Positions 1 through 8,076 of a DNA stretch of 64,000 bases are shown piece by piece. The position numbers and the translations under genes were made by a program. The stretch's first letter is position 1. Each line of letters opens with the position of its first letter. Below the pieces are notes generated by a model. It did not search any database. It was not told the origin of the DNA and was given only the letters and a program-made list of their open reading frames with translations. Source of the stretch: JAJAZB01 sp965249815 (lineage in GTDB: Bacteria > Bacteroidota > Bacteroidia > Cytophagales > Spirosomataceae); NCBI GenBank assembly GCA_965249815.1, contig CBDFMV010000002.1:248001-312000 (forward strand). Direction: 5' to 3'.

Positions 1-609
1 CTGACGTTGTACTACGCCCACCTGAGCCGCCAACTCGCGAAGCCCGGCCAGCGCGTGAAACGCGGCGAAACCCTCGGCCTGGTGGGCAACACGGGCAACG
101 CCATCACCACCGGCCCGCACCTGCATTTCGGCGTGGTGCCGTTTTACCAGCGCCCCACCGACCCGCTGCCGTACCTCGATTCGCGCAACGCAAAGCCGAC
201 CCTGGCCGTGGCGCAACCCGACACCCGCCGCCTCGGCACCTACCTGCGCACCGTGCCGACCTGGACGACGTTGCGAAAATCGCCCGAAACGCGGGAGCGG
301 GCTGGGATGAATCTGCCCAAAAACACGGTACTGCGCCCGGTGGCAATAACCAAAGGCTGGTACCGCGTGGCGCTGCCCGACGGCACCGTTGGCTATTTAC
401 AGACGGCGCAACTTCAGCCGCTCGAGCGCGGGTTGCGCAGGCAGGCGCTCGTCGTCCGGCGAGCCTTGCTGACCGCACCGAACGCACCAGCAGATACGCT
501 CAAACTGCTCGCTGCCCGCCAGTCGGTGAGCGTACTGGGGCAGTTTGGCGGCTACGATTTCGTCGAGACCGCCGACAAGCAAAGCGGCTGGGTGCGAGTG
601 AGCGAGTGA
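1..609 (+). CDS. M23 metallopeptidase with SH3-like tail (5' truncated by window)
   Basis: This is the C-terminal part of a secreted or lipoprotein murein endopeptidase; the start lies left of the window and the frame is open from base 1. The visible part begins with YYAHLS and runs through a glycine-rich segment to the HLHFG motif, which supplies the second zinc-binding histidine pair of the LytM/M23 fold. The last ~110 residues look like an SH3-like wall-binding domain (WYRVALPDGTVGYL, then GWVRV at the end). M23 enzymes cut peptide cross-bridges in peptidoglycan. The gene converges on the gene to its right across a palindromic hairpin. Family call is strong; substrate is not knowable here. 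Confidence 0.88.
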   Translation: MTLYYAHLSRQLAKPGQRVKRGETLGLVGNTGNAITTGPHLHFGVVPFYQRPTDPLPYLDSRNAKPTLAVAQPDTRRLGTYLRTVPTWTTLRKSPETRERAGMNLPKNTVLRPVAITKGWYRVALPDGTVGYLQTAQLQPLERGLRRQALVVRRALLTAPNAPADTLKLLAARQSVSVLGQFGGYDFVETADKQSGWVRVSE

Positions 610-620
610 ATTTTTTGTAG

Positions 621-655
621 CAATGTCATGCCGAATCAAGCTCGGCATGACGTTG
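621..655. repeat. Palindromic hairpin, TCATGCnGAA family
   Basis: Perfect 10-bp arms at 625-634 and 642-651 around a 7-base loop, extended by a few more pairs outside. It separates two convergent genes, so it may end transcription. It shares the TCATGC core and a TTGATT/AATCAAG core with the longer element at 42703-42812. Confidence 0.75.
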
Positions 656-663
656 CTGGTAGT

Positions 664-1875
664 TTACTGCTTCCGCCCCGTCCAGAAAAACAGCAGTTTC
701 TCCGGTCGTTGCACAAACTTACTCGGTACGAAACGCCCCCGCCGGAACCGGAAATACTGCTTCCCGACCCGCACCCAGGTGTTTTCGGGCAGGCGGTCGA
801 GGTTCTTCAGGTCGTCTTCGAGCGTGTGCAGGCTGCCGTGGGTTTGTTGCACCAGTTGCCAGTAATCAGGCTGGAAGGCCAGTTCCGGCTCGTCAGGTGC
901 GCCGCACTGAATCACGGCCACGGGTTTGGTCAGGCCCGGCAGGCGGGCGGCGTCTTTGATGCCGCTGCGGCCGTCGGCCACCAGCACGAGGGTTTGGGCG
1001 TCGGGAAACTGCCGTTGGGCAAACAGCAGCGCTTCGGCCACGTTTTCGTCGCGGTCGAGGTTGGCGGTAGTGTTGCGGGCGGCGGCCAAAAGCAGCGGCA
1101 GCAGCGTCGGTACGTCGCGGCGGCGGCTGACGAAGAATTTTCCGGGCGTCGTCCCCGGCGTGGATGCGCCGTCGGTCTGGCGCCCCAGGCTGTCGCAGTC
1201 GGTGAACAGCACGAGGCCTTTTACCGACTGGTTGCGCTCGTTCTTCCGAAACCACGCCAGCAGTTGCGTCACGTACGGGTACATCGAGGTCGTGGCGTCG
1301 CAGACAAGCACGGCGTTGCGCCAGCGGCTCTGGTTGCGGGCCAGCGCCCGGAACGAGGTCGAGTCATCGCCGAAGTTTCCCGAAAGCACTTGCTGGATGA
1401 TGTCCTGTTCCCAGGGTTTTGGCGCTTCCACGGGCCGATCGAGTGGCAAATTCATGGCAACCGGCTGGACGGGTTTCCCCGGCAATTTCTCGATGCGCTC
1501 CGCGAAAAGCCGGGGCGGGCGCGCTTGCTGAGCTACGGCCACCGGCTTTATTTTCTTTTTTCGCCGAACCGCCACAAACGCCTCCCGGCCCGGCGTGCAG
1601 GTGGGCGCGGGTGAAATCCACCGTGGCGTTTTGGTAGGGACTGCCGACGTTTTTTCGGAGAAAACCGTTTCCTGAACCGCATCAGTGCCTTCTTTCACCC
1701 AAACCGTCAGCCCAATTAGCAGCAGAATTAGTCCGACCAAACCCGCCACGCGGCTCCAACGGCGGCGGCGTAGCCGGGCGCGGAGCCGTTCCCAGCCGGG
1801 TTGGGCGGCGGGCTGGTAGTCGGCCAGGGCCTGGCGGACGGCTTCGTGGAGGGCGTTATCGGGGTCGGGGGTCAT
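664..1875 (-). CDS. Anti-sigma-like membrane protein with vWA-like C-terminal domain
   Basis: About 403 residues. A short cytoplasmic N-terminal part (about 40 residues, arginine-rich end) is followed by one transmembrane helix at about 42-60, a proline-rich linker, and a C-terminal domain of about 200 residues that resembles a von Willebrand A fold: a strand ending in DATTSM (a DxTxS MIDAS-like motif), then LVLFTDCD and LVLVADGRSG. I start it at the ATG at 1875, which overlaps the end of the sigma-factor gene by 20 bp; longer upstream extensions lie inside that gene. Position right after an ECF sigma gene and the single-helix topology suggest an anti-sigma or sensor partner. That role is inferred; no classic anti-sigma zinc motif is visible. 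Confidence 0.65.
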   Translation of the reverse strand: MTPDPDNALHEAVRQALADYQPAAQPGWERLRARLRRRRWSRVAGLVGLILLLIGLTVWVKEGTDAVQETVFSEKTSAVPTKTPRWISPAPTCTPGREAFVAVRRKKKIKPVAVAQQARPPRLFAERIEKLPGKPVQPVAMNLPLDRPVEAPKPWEQDIIQQVLSGNFGDDSTSFRALARNQSRWRNAVLVCDATTSMYPYVTQLLAWFRKNERNQSVKGLVLFTDCDSLGRQTDGASTPGTTPGKFFVSRRRDVPTLLPLLLAAARNTTANLDRDENVAEALLFAQRQFPDAQTLVLVADGRSGIKDAARLPGLTKPVAVIQCGAPDEPELAFQPDYWQLVQQTHGSLHTLEDDLKNLDRLPENTWVRVGKQYFRFRRGRFVPSKFVQRPEKLLFFWTGRKQ

Positions 1876-2440
1876 GGCTGAATTGGTTGGCGAGCAGGCG
1901 ACGCAGGCGGGCGTTGGCTTCGCTGAGGTAGGCGCGGCTGGTGCTTTCGGCCAGCCCCAGTCGTTCGGCGATTTCACGGTGCGCGTAGCCTTCGAGCACG
2001 TACAGGCCGAACACGACGCGCGGCATTTCGGGCAACCGGTGCAGGGTGGCCAGAATGTCGGCGGCTGAAAGCTGCGCCAGCGCGTCGGCTTCGTCGCTGG
2101 GTACGCGGTCGGTTGGGTCGGACGCGTCCTTCGACAGGCTCAGGATGACCGGTTCCCGCTGGCGACGGCGGTGGTAGTCAATGGCCGTGTTGACCAGAAT
2201 CCGCCGGAACCAGGTTTTCAGCGCCGCCTCTTCGCGCAGATCGGGCAGGTTTTTAAAGGCTTTCAAAAAACCATCGTGGGCCATTTCCAGCGCCTCGTCG
2301 CGGTCGTGTGCGTAGGCCAGGCACACGGCCAGCGCGTAGCCCTGAAAGTGTTCGTAGAACGCTTTCAGGGCCTTTTCGCGGCCACGGCGACAGCCGTCGA
2401 GCAGGGCGGAGAGGGCGGGTTCGGTCAAATGGAATGACAA
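1856..2440 (-). CDS. ECF-type RNA polymerase sigma-70 family factor
   Basis: About 194 residues. Region 2 includes AHDRDEALEMAHDGFLKAF and TWFRRILVNTAIDYHRRR; region 4 includes LPEMPRVVFGLYVLEGYAHR and ERLGLAESTSRAYLSEANAR, a helix-turn-helix for -35 recognition. It redirects RNA polymerase to stress or envelope genes. The start is a TTG and therefore uncertain. The linker between regions 2 and 4 contains the residues VILSLSKDAS, encoded by a sequence that looks like a dispersed intergenic repeat (see the repeat entry). It probably sits in an operon with the lipoprotein gene upstream (22-bp gap) and the vWA-like partner downstream (overlapping). Confidence 0.88.
   Translation of the reverse strand: MSFHLTEPALSALLDGCRRGREKALKAFYEHFQGYALAVCLAYAHDRDEALEMAHDGFLKAFKNLPDLREEAALKTWFRRILVNTAIDYHRRRQREPVILSLSKDASDPTDRVPSDEADALAQLSAADILATLHRLPEMPRVVFGLYVLEGYAHREIAERLGLAESTSRAYLSEANARLRRLLANQFSHDPRPR
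2127..2150. repeat. Repeat-like sequence inside the sigma-factor gene
   Basis: The core CTTCGACAGGCTCAGGATGA matches, from memory, a short sequence dispersed between genes in many bacterial genomes. Here it lies in frame in the linker between sigma regions 2 and 4. There is no second copy in this window that I can see, so the assignment rests on recall. Confidence 0.5.
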
Positions 2441-2462
2441 AAAAGGTGAAAACGCCCCGCCG

Positions 2463-3512
2463 TCAGTTGCAGTCGGTGTACTCGTAGGTCGTCGTGGTGT
2501 TGACCACCTGCGGCAGGGTCTGGGGGTTTTTAAACTGGTCCTGTTTCGTGGCGCTCGTCACGAAACCCTGGCCGTTCAACTGGTTGGCGACGAGGCTTTC
2601 GCTGAAAAACTGCGCCTGGCCCGTCTGGCTGTTGGCGTAGTACTGCTTTTTGCCCGTCAGCACGCCCGGTTTGCCAAAATACCACCCCGTGTTGCCCGGA
2701 TAGCCCACGGCGGGAAAGCCCTTCAAGGCGGGTTGGGCGGTGGTGGCGGGTTTGCCGTCGGCGTAGGTCTGGGTGTAGTACGAATTCAGCTTGCCGTTCA
2801 CGTATTCCTCCATCTTCACCAGCCGCTGCTGGCCGTCGTACTCGTAGGTGCCCCGCCAGCCGCCGGGAATCGTGTAACTCGTCACGAGGCCATTCTGAAG
2901 GGTAAATGGACGGCTTTCGGTGCCGCTGATTTTCTCCACGTAGTCGGTCAGCCGGTCCCCGCTAAACATGTAGACGGACTGCGCGTTCGCGCCGAGGGAG
3001 CGCGTGTGGCGCAGCAGGTTTCCCGCGCCATCGTACTCGAGCGTGCCCGTGGCGGTCGTGCTCGAACGGTCCGTTTCGGTGGTCTGGGTGTAGCTCACGG
3101 GCCGCCCGTTGGCGTAAAAATAGCGCGTGGTGGTCACCGACTGGTCGGTGGCGGGCTGGCCACTGGCGTTCACGTAGCGGTTAACCGTCCGCGACGTAGC
3201 CGTGAGCAGGTAGCCTTCGGCGTCGTAGGTGTACTCGTCGGTCAGGGCCTGGTCGGTGTTGGCGCGCTGGGCCAGTTGGGCGTCGAGGTAGCGCACCTGG
3301 AGGGCGCTTTCGCGGCGGGTCAGGTTGCCCTGGGTGTCGTAGGCGTAGGTGGTTTGTTCGCCGCCGTTGTACACCGACGACGTGCTGGCCGACGTGATTT
3401 TCTGAATGCGGCAACTGCTCTGGGGGGCCGTGTCGCGGGTGGAGCGGTCGCGGCAGGCGGCCAGCAGCGTGAGCAACAGCAGCGAACGAAGCAAAGAAGG
3501 GGTGTTTTTCAT
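2463..3512 (-). CDS. YD-repeat (RHS-like) lipoprotein
   Basis: About 349 residues. The N-terminus is a lipoprotein signal (hydrophobic stretch ending LLAAC), so the protein is probably anchored to a membrane facing the periplasm or outside. The body holds several YD-type repeats: YAYDTQGNLTRRE, YTYDAEGYLLTAT, LEYDGAGNLLRH, YEYDGQQRLVKME, as in RHS and teneurin-like beta structures. I chose the ATG at 3512 because it directly precedes the signal peptide; the in-frame upstream extension has no such features. No toxin domain is seen at the C-terminus, which ends shortly after the repeats. It may be cotranscribed with the sigma factor 22 bp downstream. Function unknown. Confidence 0.8.
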   Translation of the reverse strand: MKNTPSLLRSLLLLTLLAACRDRSTRDTAPQSSCRIQKITSASTSSVYNGGEQTTYAYDTQGNLTRRESALQVRYLDAQLAQRANTDQALTDEYTYDAEGYLLTATSRTVNRYVNASGQPATDQSVTTTRYFYANGRPVSYTQTTETDRSSTTATGTLEYDGAGNLLRHTRSLGANAQSVYMFSGDRLTDYVEKISGTESRPFTLQNGLVTSYTIPGGWRGTYEYDGQQRLVKMEEYVNGKLNSYYTQTYADGKPATTAQPALKGFPAVGYPGNTGWYFGKPGVLTGKKQYYANSQTGQAQFFSESLVANQLNGQGFVTSATKQDQFKNPQTLPQVVNTTTTYEYTDCN

Positions 3513-3576
3513 GCAGAGAAAAAGGGTATCGGATGAAAAACGAACCGGCAGCCGGGGCGTTGCCCCCAGGACGAAC

Positions 3577-3614
3577 AAAAAGCGGCAAACGCTGGGACGC
3601 TTGCCGCTTTTTTT
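3577..3614. terminator. Bidirectional hairpin with T-runs
   Basis: Arms 3577-3588 and 3601-3612 are perfectly complementary (AAAAAGCGGCAA), with T-runs on both strands. Confidence 0.75.
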
Positions 3615-3650
3615 GGGAAACAGTCTGGAATTTTCAGCCCTGCGCAAAAA

Positions 3651-3682
3651 GAAACGGCCCGCGCAGGGCGTGGGCCGTTTCA
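3651..3682 (-). terminator. Hairpin with T-run on the minus strand
   Basis: Arms GAAACGGCCC (3651-3660) and GGGCCGTTTC (3672-3681). On the minus strand it is followed by TTCTTTTTG. The left arm can alternatively be looped out by CCCTGCGC/GCGCAGGG pairing (3638-3645 with 3661-3668). Confidence 0.6.
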
Positions 3683-3853
3683 CCTAACCACCTATTCCTA
3701 AAACAGAACCTTGCTGATGAAATGCGTTCGATGAACCAAAATTGGCGGGCAGAGGCCCCATCCGAAAGCATCGGGCGGCAATGGGCTGGTTTGGGTACAC
3801 AACGGGCGGTTCCTGGCCAATAGCTGACAGCGGGCCGCCTCGTCGGCGAAACG

Positions 3854-3890
3854 AAAAGGCCGGTCACCCGCAGTGGGTGACCGGCCTTTT
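3854..3890. terminator. 16-bp perfect terminator hairpin downstream of tspO
   Basis: Perfect arms 3854-3869 and 3875-3890 with a 5-base loop and A/T ends, lying just after the tspO stop codon on the minus strand. Confidence 0.85.
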
Positions 3891-3908
3891 CCTGCCCCGA
3901 ACGGTTCC

Positions 3909-4511
3909 TTAATTTTCTTTCTGCAACCGTTTTGGTACGTCGTCCACGTTCAGCGGCGCTTTCGTGCCGAGGAGCGGATCGTTGTTGTACAGCGCCTGGT
4001 AGGTGGCCAGGGTGCTGGCGAAACTCGTCCAGCCCACCAGCGGCAGGTAGGCGCTGGCCAGTTTGGGGTCGGCTTTGCGGGCCAGCAGGTAGCTCGCCCA
4101 GGCGATGGCCGCGTCGCTCACCGTCCAGACGCCCGCCAGCACGGGGCTTTTTTGCCGGAAATACACGTTGCCGAACGTGGTGTAAATGAGCCAGTGCACA
4201 GTTTGCAGGCCGAGCAGCGCGTTGCGGTTGGGCAGACTGGCAGGCGCGTTGAGCAACCGCTGCCCGGCCCACGTCAGGGCCAGGCTGTTGACGCCCCACG
4301 CCGGGCCAAATACCGCCGCAGGGGGTGCCCAGGCGGGCTGGTTTTCGTCTTCGTAAATTTCCTTCGCGTTTTCCGTGCCTTTTTTGCCGGTCGAAAGCCG
4401 TTCGACCACCGTGACGGTGGCCAGAAACAGGGCGGCGTGCCACCATTTGACTTTGCCGCCGTTGTTGGCGAACGTGTCGAGGAGTTTGGACGTAAGGGAA
4501 GAAGCGTTCAT
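3909..4511 (-). CDS. tspO: TspO/MBR family tryptophan-rich membrane protein
   Basis: About 200 residues with five predicted membrane helices. Diagnostic sequence is QPAWAPPAAVFGPAWGV near residue 58 (family pattern PxWxPPxxxFxxxW), and LPLVGWTSFASTLATYQALY in the last helix. TspO proteins bind porphyrins and related ligands in the membrane and are linked to stress and tetrapyrrole handling. The protein has a somewhat longer N-terminal helix than the usual 160-residue form. It is divergent from the histidine kinase gene on the right; a strong terminator follows it. Exact ligand cannot be told. Confidence 0.87.
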   Translation of the reverse strand: MNASSLTSKLLDTFANNGGKVKWWHAALFLATVTVVERLSTGKKGTENAKEIYEDENQPAWAPPAAVFGPAWGVNSLALTWAGQRLLNAPASLPNRNALLGLQTVHWLIYTTFGNVYFRQKSPVLAGVWTVSDAAIAWASYLLARKADPKLASAYLPLVGWTSFASTLATYQALYNNDPLLGTKAPLNVDDVPKRLQKEN

Positions 4512-4646
4512 GGAAAGCTGATTTTTGGCTTGGCGAATGCAGGCAAAAAAACCTTGCCGTGGTCAGGGTCGCGTTGGTTTGGGACCTACCTCTTATATTT
4601 AAGGCTCAAACGCCCTATCGCTCGCCACCCATCCGTTTTCTGTCGT

Positions 4647-6707
4647 ATGCCGTTGACATCTACCAAACGTGAATATGCTTTTTTACAGGGTGGTGGTGAA
4701 TTGGGTGCCCTAACCCGCGCGTTTGATTGGTCGAAGACCTCGCTCGGGATGCCCGACGGGTGGCCGCAAAGCCTGCGCACCACGCTGGGGCTGGTGTTGC
4801 ACTCCGCTTTTCCGATGTTTTTGTTCTGGGGCGACGAGTTGCTTTGCTTTTACAACGACGCCTACCGCCCCAGCCTGGGTACCAACGGCAAGCACCCCGC
4901 CCTGGGGAAGCCCGGCAAACAAGTGTGGCCGGAAATATGGGATTTTATCGGACCGCTGATCGAGCAGGTACTCACCACCGCGGAGCCGGTCTGGTTTGAA
5001 GATCAACTCGTGCCCATTTACCGCAACGGCCAGCTTGAAGACGTGTACTGGACGTTCAGCTACAGCCCGGCGTACGGCGACGACGGGGAAGTAAGCGGGA
5101 TATTGGTTACCTGCGTCGAAACCACCGGGAAAGTAGCGAACGTGAAAAAATTGCAGGACAGCGAGGCCAAATTCCGCTCCCTGATCGAAGAAGCCCCCGT
5201 GGCAACGGCGCTTTTTGTGGACCGCGAACTGACGATTGAAGTAGCCAACGAAACCATGCTGGGTTACTGGGGTAAGGGCAACGGGGTGTTTGGGCAACCC
5301 CTGGCCGAAGCCCTGCCGGAATTGAAAGGACAGTCGTTTCTCGACCAGTTGGACGAGGTCTTTACCACAGGGAACGCCTACGAAGCCAAAGCGGCCCGCG
5401 CCGAACTGGTGGTGAAAGGCGTGACCGGCACGTACTATTTCGATTACACCTACAAACCTCTGCTCAATGCCGCCGGGGAAGTTTACGCCATCATGGACGT
5501 GGCCGTGGACGTCACCGAAGAAGTAAAATCAAGGCAAAAACTCGAACAAACCGAAGCCGCCCTGCGCGGGGCCATCGAACTGGCCGAACTGGTTACCTGG
5601 AGCCTCGACATCGAAAAAAACACCATCGCCTATTCCTCCCGGTTCATGAACTGGCTGGGCTTTTCCGAGGATACAAAGGCGTTGGACGAAGCCTACAACC
5701 CCCTGCCCGACGAGTACCGTCAGTCGGTGGCCGATGCCATTGCCGCCGTCGTTCAACCTGGCTCGACGGGCGTTTACGAGAACGAACACCCCGTCATCAA
5801 CCGGCTGACGGGACAGGTGCGGATTATTCACGCCCAGGGCCAGGTCGTGCGCGATGCGGCTGGAAAACCCGCTTTCCTGAGCGGCACGGCGCAGGACGTG
5901 ACCGAACAGCGGCGCATTCAACAAGAGTTGGAACGCCAGGTCCAGGAGCGAACCCAGCAATTGCAGGCGTCGGTTCAGGAGTTGCAACGATCCAACCACA
6001 GCCTGCAACAATTTGCCTACGTGGCGAGCCACGATTTGCAGGAGCCGTTGCGCAAGGTACAGCAGTTTGGAAACCTGCTTCAGGGCAAGTACGGTGCCCA
6101 GTTGGGCGACGGGGCCGATCTGGTCGAGCGGATGCAAGTGGCTGCCCGCCGGATGTCGACGCTCATCGAAGACCTGCTCACGTATTCGCGCATTTCCGTC
6201 CGGCAGGAAGCGACGGGGCCGGTGCGACTCGCCAAGGTCGTGCAGGCAGCCCTGATGGATTTGGACCTGCGCGTTCAGGAAACCGGCGCGGTCGTGGAGG
6301 TGAAACCGCTGCCAACCGTACCGGGCGACGCTTCGCAATTGCGCCAGTTGTTCCAGAATCTCCTGAGCAATGCGCTTAAGTTTCGCCAGCCCGGCGTCAG
6401 CCCATCCATTCGCGTGGAAGCGCAACGCGTGGCGTTCATCGACCTACCCCCAGCCGTAAACCCTGTGCGTCAAGCCGTTGCGTACCACCGAATCGACGTG
6501 GCCGACAACGGCATTGGCTTCGACGAACTGTACCTCGACCGCATCTTTCAGGTCTTTCAGCGGCTGCACAGCCGGAACGAGTTTGCCGGAACGGGGATTG
6601 GCCTGGCCATTTGCGAGAAAGTGGCGGTCAATCACGGCGGGGCCATCTCCGCCAGCAGCCAACCCGGCCAGGGGGCTACGTTCAGTATTTATTTGCCCGA
6701 CCGCTAA
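4647..6707 (+). CDS. Multi-PAS sensor histidine kinase
   Basis: About 686 residues, no transmembrane helix, so a soluble cytoplasmic kinase. Order: a PAS-like domain at 20-160 (LGMPDGWPQSLRTTL opening, typical of phytochrome-related kinases), a PAS domain at 165-290, another at 298-420, a short coiled coil (ERQVQERTQQLQASVQELQ), then the H-box FAYVASHDLQEPLRKVQ with the phospho-acceptor histidine, N-box FQNLLSNALKF, and ATP-binding boxes ADNGIGFDELY and GTGIGLAICEK. I chose the ATG at 4647, preceded by a divergent promoter region; the open frame extends far upstream but has no domain and overlaps tspO on the other strand. No response regulator gene is adjacent, so it is an orphan kinase. The signal is unknown. 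Confidence 0.9.
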   Translation: MPLTSTKREYAFLQGGGELGALTRAFDWSKTSLGMPDGWPQSLRTTLGLVLHSAFPMFLFWGDELLCFYNDAYRPSLGTNGKHPALGKPGKQVWPEIWDFIGPLIEQVLTTAEPVWFEDQLVPIYRNGQLEDVYWTFSYSPAYGDDGEVSGILVTCVETTGKVANVKKLQDSEAKFRSLIEEAPVATALFVDRELTIEVANETMLGYWGKGNGVFGQPLAEALPELKGQSFLDQLDEVFTTGNAYEAKAARAELVVKGVTGTYYFDYTYKPLLNAAGEVYAIMDVAVDVTEEVKSRQKLEQTEAALRGAIELAELVTWSLDIEKNTIAYSSRFMNWLGFSEDTKALDEAYNPLPDEYRQSVADAIAAVVQPGSTGVYENEHPVINRLTGQVRIIHAQGQVVRDAAGKPAFLSGTAQDVTEQRRIQQELERQVQERTQQLQASVQELQRSNHSLQQFAYVASHDLQEPLRKVQQFGNLLQGKYGAQLGDGADLVERMQVAARRMSTLIEDLLTYSRISVRQEATGPVRLAKVVQAALMDLDLRVQETGAVVEVKPLPTVPGDASQLRQLFQNLLSNALKFRQPGVSPSIRVEAQRVAFIDLPPAVNPVRQAVAYHRIDVADNGIGFDELYLDRIFQVFQRLHSRNEFAGTGIGLAICEKVAVNHGGAISASSQPGQGATFSIYLPDR

Positions 6708-6759
6708 GCAACGCGGGGTGCCTGCCTGATTCAAAGCCAACCGGCATTGAGTCGGGATG

Positions 6760-6797
6760 AAAAAGGTAGAAGCCTGATAGGCAGGTTTTTACTTTTT
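6760..6797 (+). terminator. Imperfect hairpin after the kinase gene
   Basis: Imperfect stem centred on GCCTGATAGGC with A-rich left and T-rich right flanks, 50 bases after the kinase stop codon. Confidence 0.45.
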
Positions 6798-6849
6798 CTT
6801 TTTTTATTCGTCCCAATTGAATAACTCTGTCCGGCAATTCATCTCCACC

Positions 6850-7233
6850 ATGCAAAAAACCTACGCCTCGATGTACGGCCAGATGATTTACGTGTTGCTG
6901 TCCGGCCTGGCCCTGCTTTTCATTCCCAACGTGCTGCTCACGTTGTTCGGCTTCGAGCCGACGCACGAAATCTGGATTCGGGTGCTGGGCATGCTCGTGC
7001 TGGTGCTCACGATCTACTACTACCACATGGCCCGCTACGGCAACGACCCCGTCGTGTGGGCCACGGTGCTGGGGCGGCTCTTTTTCTGCGGGGGGCTGGT
7101 GGTATTCGTGGTGTTGGGCCTGGCCAAACCCACGCTGATTGGCTTCGCGGTGGCCGAAACCGGCCTGGCGCTCTGGACGTGGTGGGAGTTGCGAACGTCC
7201 CGCCGAAGCGCCAAGCCGGGTGTTCCTGCGTAG
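6850..7233 (+). CDS. Small four-helix integral membrane protein, unknown
   Basis: About 127 residues with four hydrophobic segments (around 8-30, 40-58, 70-88, 92-110) and short polar loops; the C-terminus is basic (RTSRRSAKPG). No enzyme motif is visible. I start at the ATG at 6850 rather than a TTG 33 bp upstream, because the ATG directly precedes the first helix. It stands alone between the kinase and the small LuxR-type gene. I do not recognise the family. Confidence 0.65.
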   Translation: MQKTYASMYGQMIYVLLSGLALLFIPNVLLTLFGFEPTHEIWIRVLGMLVLVLTIYYYHMARYGNDPVVWATVLGRLFFCGGLVVFVVLGLAKPTLIGFAVAETGLALWTWWELRTSRRSAKPGVPA

Positions 7234-7407
7234 ACCAGTTACAAGGCCTATAGCCGCTAAATTATTGACCGTTAAATAGATTTATTAAAAATATGTAATT
7301 GATAATCAGAGGTTTACCCCTCCACCCCCCCACCTATTGTTTACTATCACATCAATCGATCTTTCCTGATTTCTCGGTTATTTTGCCCGAACTTGAAACC
7401 CCGAATT

Positions 7408-7656
7408 ATGGAACTTCCCGCCAATTTTCCAGCCGAGTTGCTTGAATTGACTCATCGTGAGCGCGATGTTCTGCTCTTAATGGCTGAAGACTTGTCAGGA
7501 CCTGAGATCGCCCAGCGCCTTACTATCGAACTGGGCAGTGTCGATAATTATAAAAACCGGCTGGCGCATAAGCTGAATCAACACGGCCCCCGCCTGTTGT
7601 ACCGGTATGCAAGAAACTCCAAACCTTTTTTGGATTGGCTGAATAGTTCGGATTGA
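7408..7656 (+). CDS. Stand-alone LuxR-type helix-turn-helix protein
   Basis: About 82 residues, essentially only a GerE/LuxR DNA-binding domain: LTHRERDVLLLMAED opening, then SGPEIAQRLTIELGSVDNYK as the scanning and recognition helices, and KNRLAHKLNQHG. There is no receiver or sensor domain, so activity must be set by its level, by a partner or by dimerisation. It precedes, by 107 bp on the same strand, a secreted six-cysteine miniprotein and then a lipoprotein; it may regulate them. Local base composition is lower in GC than the neighbouring housekeeping genes. Confidence 0.8.
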   Translation: MELPANFPAELLELTHRERDVLLLMAEDLSGPEIAQRLTIELGSVDNYKNRLAHKLNQHGPRLLYRYARNSKPFLDWLNSSD

Positions 7657-7763
7657 GGTGGATTCTCCATTGATTTTGAGAGGTTTACTACCTTTTCAAG
7701 GGCGAAGCAATTGGTGTTATTTGTATCAGTATTTAACCTGGTTCCTCTCTCAATCATCTTACT

Positions 7764-8051
7764 ATGAAAAAGCATTCACCAAAACTCGTCCGTTTGATAA
7801 TGGCACTGACCATTGCCACCGGTATGTCGCTGCCCGTCACGGCCCAGTCCGGGTATTATTATCGGACGTGTGTGAATGGTGAGTTAGCCGGTTTTAGTAC
7901 GGTCTATCGTTGGATAGATTATTGTTACTACAACTACAACATTCACATCTGCAATTGCACACCGGGGACAGCGATTCAGGAGATTTGGTGGGCGGGCTAC
8001 ATACTTTCCACGGTCAATATAAGTTGTGGTGGAATCCCTTGTGGTCGTTAA
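7764..8051 (+). CDS. Secreted aromatic- and cysteine-rich miniprotein
   Basis: About 95 residues. A signal peptide (KKHSPKLVRLIMALTIATG, ending near VTAQ) is followed by a mature part of about 67 residues with six cysteines and about a dozen tyrosines and tryptophans (YYYRTC, DYCYYNYN, HICNC, IWWAGY, ISCGGIPC). Six cysteines in so short a secreted protein suggest up to three disulfides. It lies 25 bp before a lipoprotein gene and after a small LuxR-type gene. I do not recognise a family; function unknown. The ATG is preceded by no other in-frame start. Confidence 0.7.
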   Translation: MKKHSPKLVRLIMALTIATGMSLPVTAQSGYYYRTCVNGELAGFSTVYRWIDYCYYNYNIHICNCTPGTAIQEIWWAGYILSTVNISCGGIPCGR

Positions 8052-8076
8052 ACACTTTTATTAAAACTTAAACGCT

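Larger units (their letters stand above)
3513..3908. other. Intergenic region with three terminator-type hairpins
   Basis: About 400 bases without a credible gene. It holds three separate strong hairpins (listed individually) between tspO and the YD-repeat lipoprotein gene, both on the minus strand. Nothing else recognised. Confidence 0.7.

Noticed and set aside
628..1614. Long + strand open frame opposite the vWA-like gene
   Set aside because: Composition is shadow-like (glycine, arginine, histidine) and the minus-strand frame has a membrane helix and vWA motif. Many similar antisense frames over glmM, GH28, the nuclease and others were rejected for the same reason.
3873..4646. N-terminal extension of the multi-PAS kinase
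   Set aside because: The open frame upstream of 4647 is antisense to tspO and arginine/glycine-rich without a domain, a result of high GC content.
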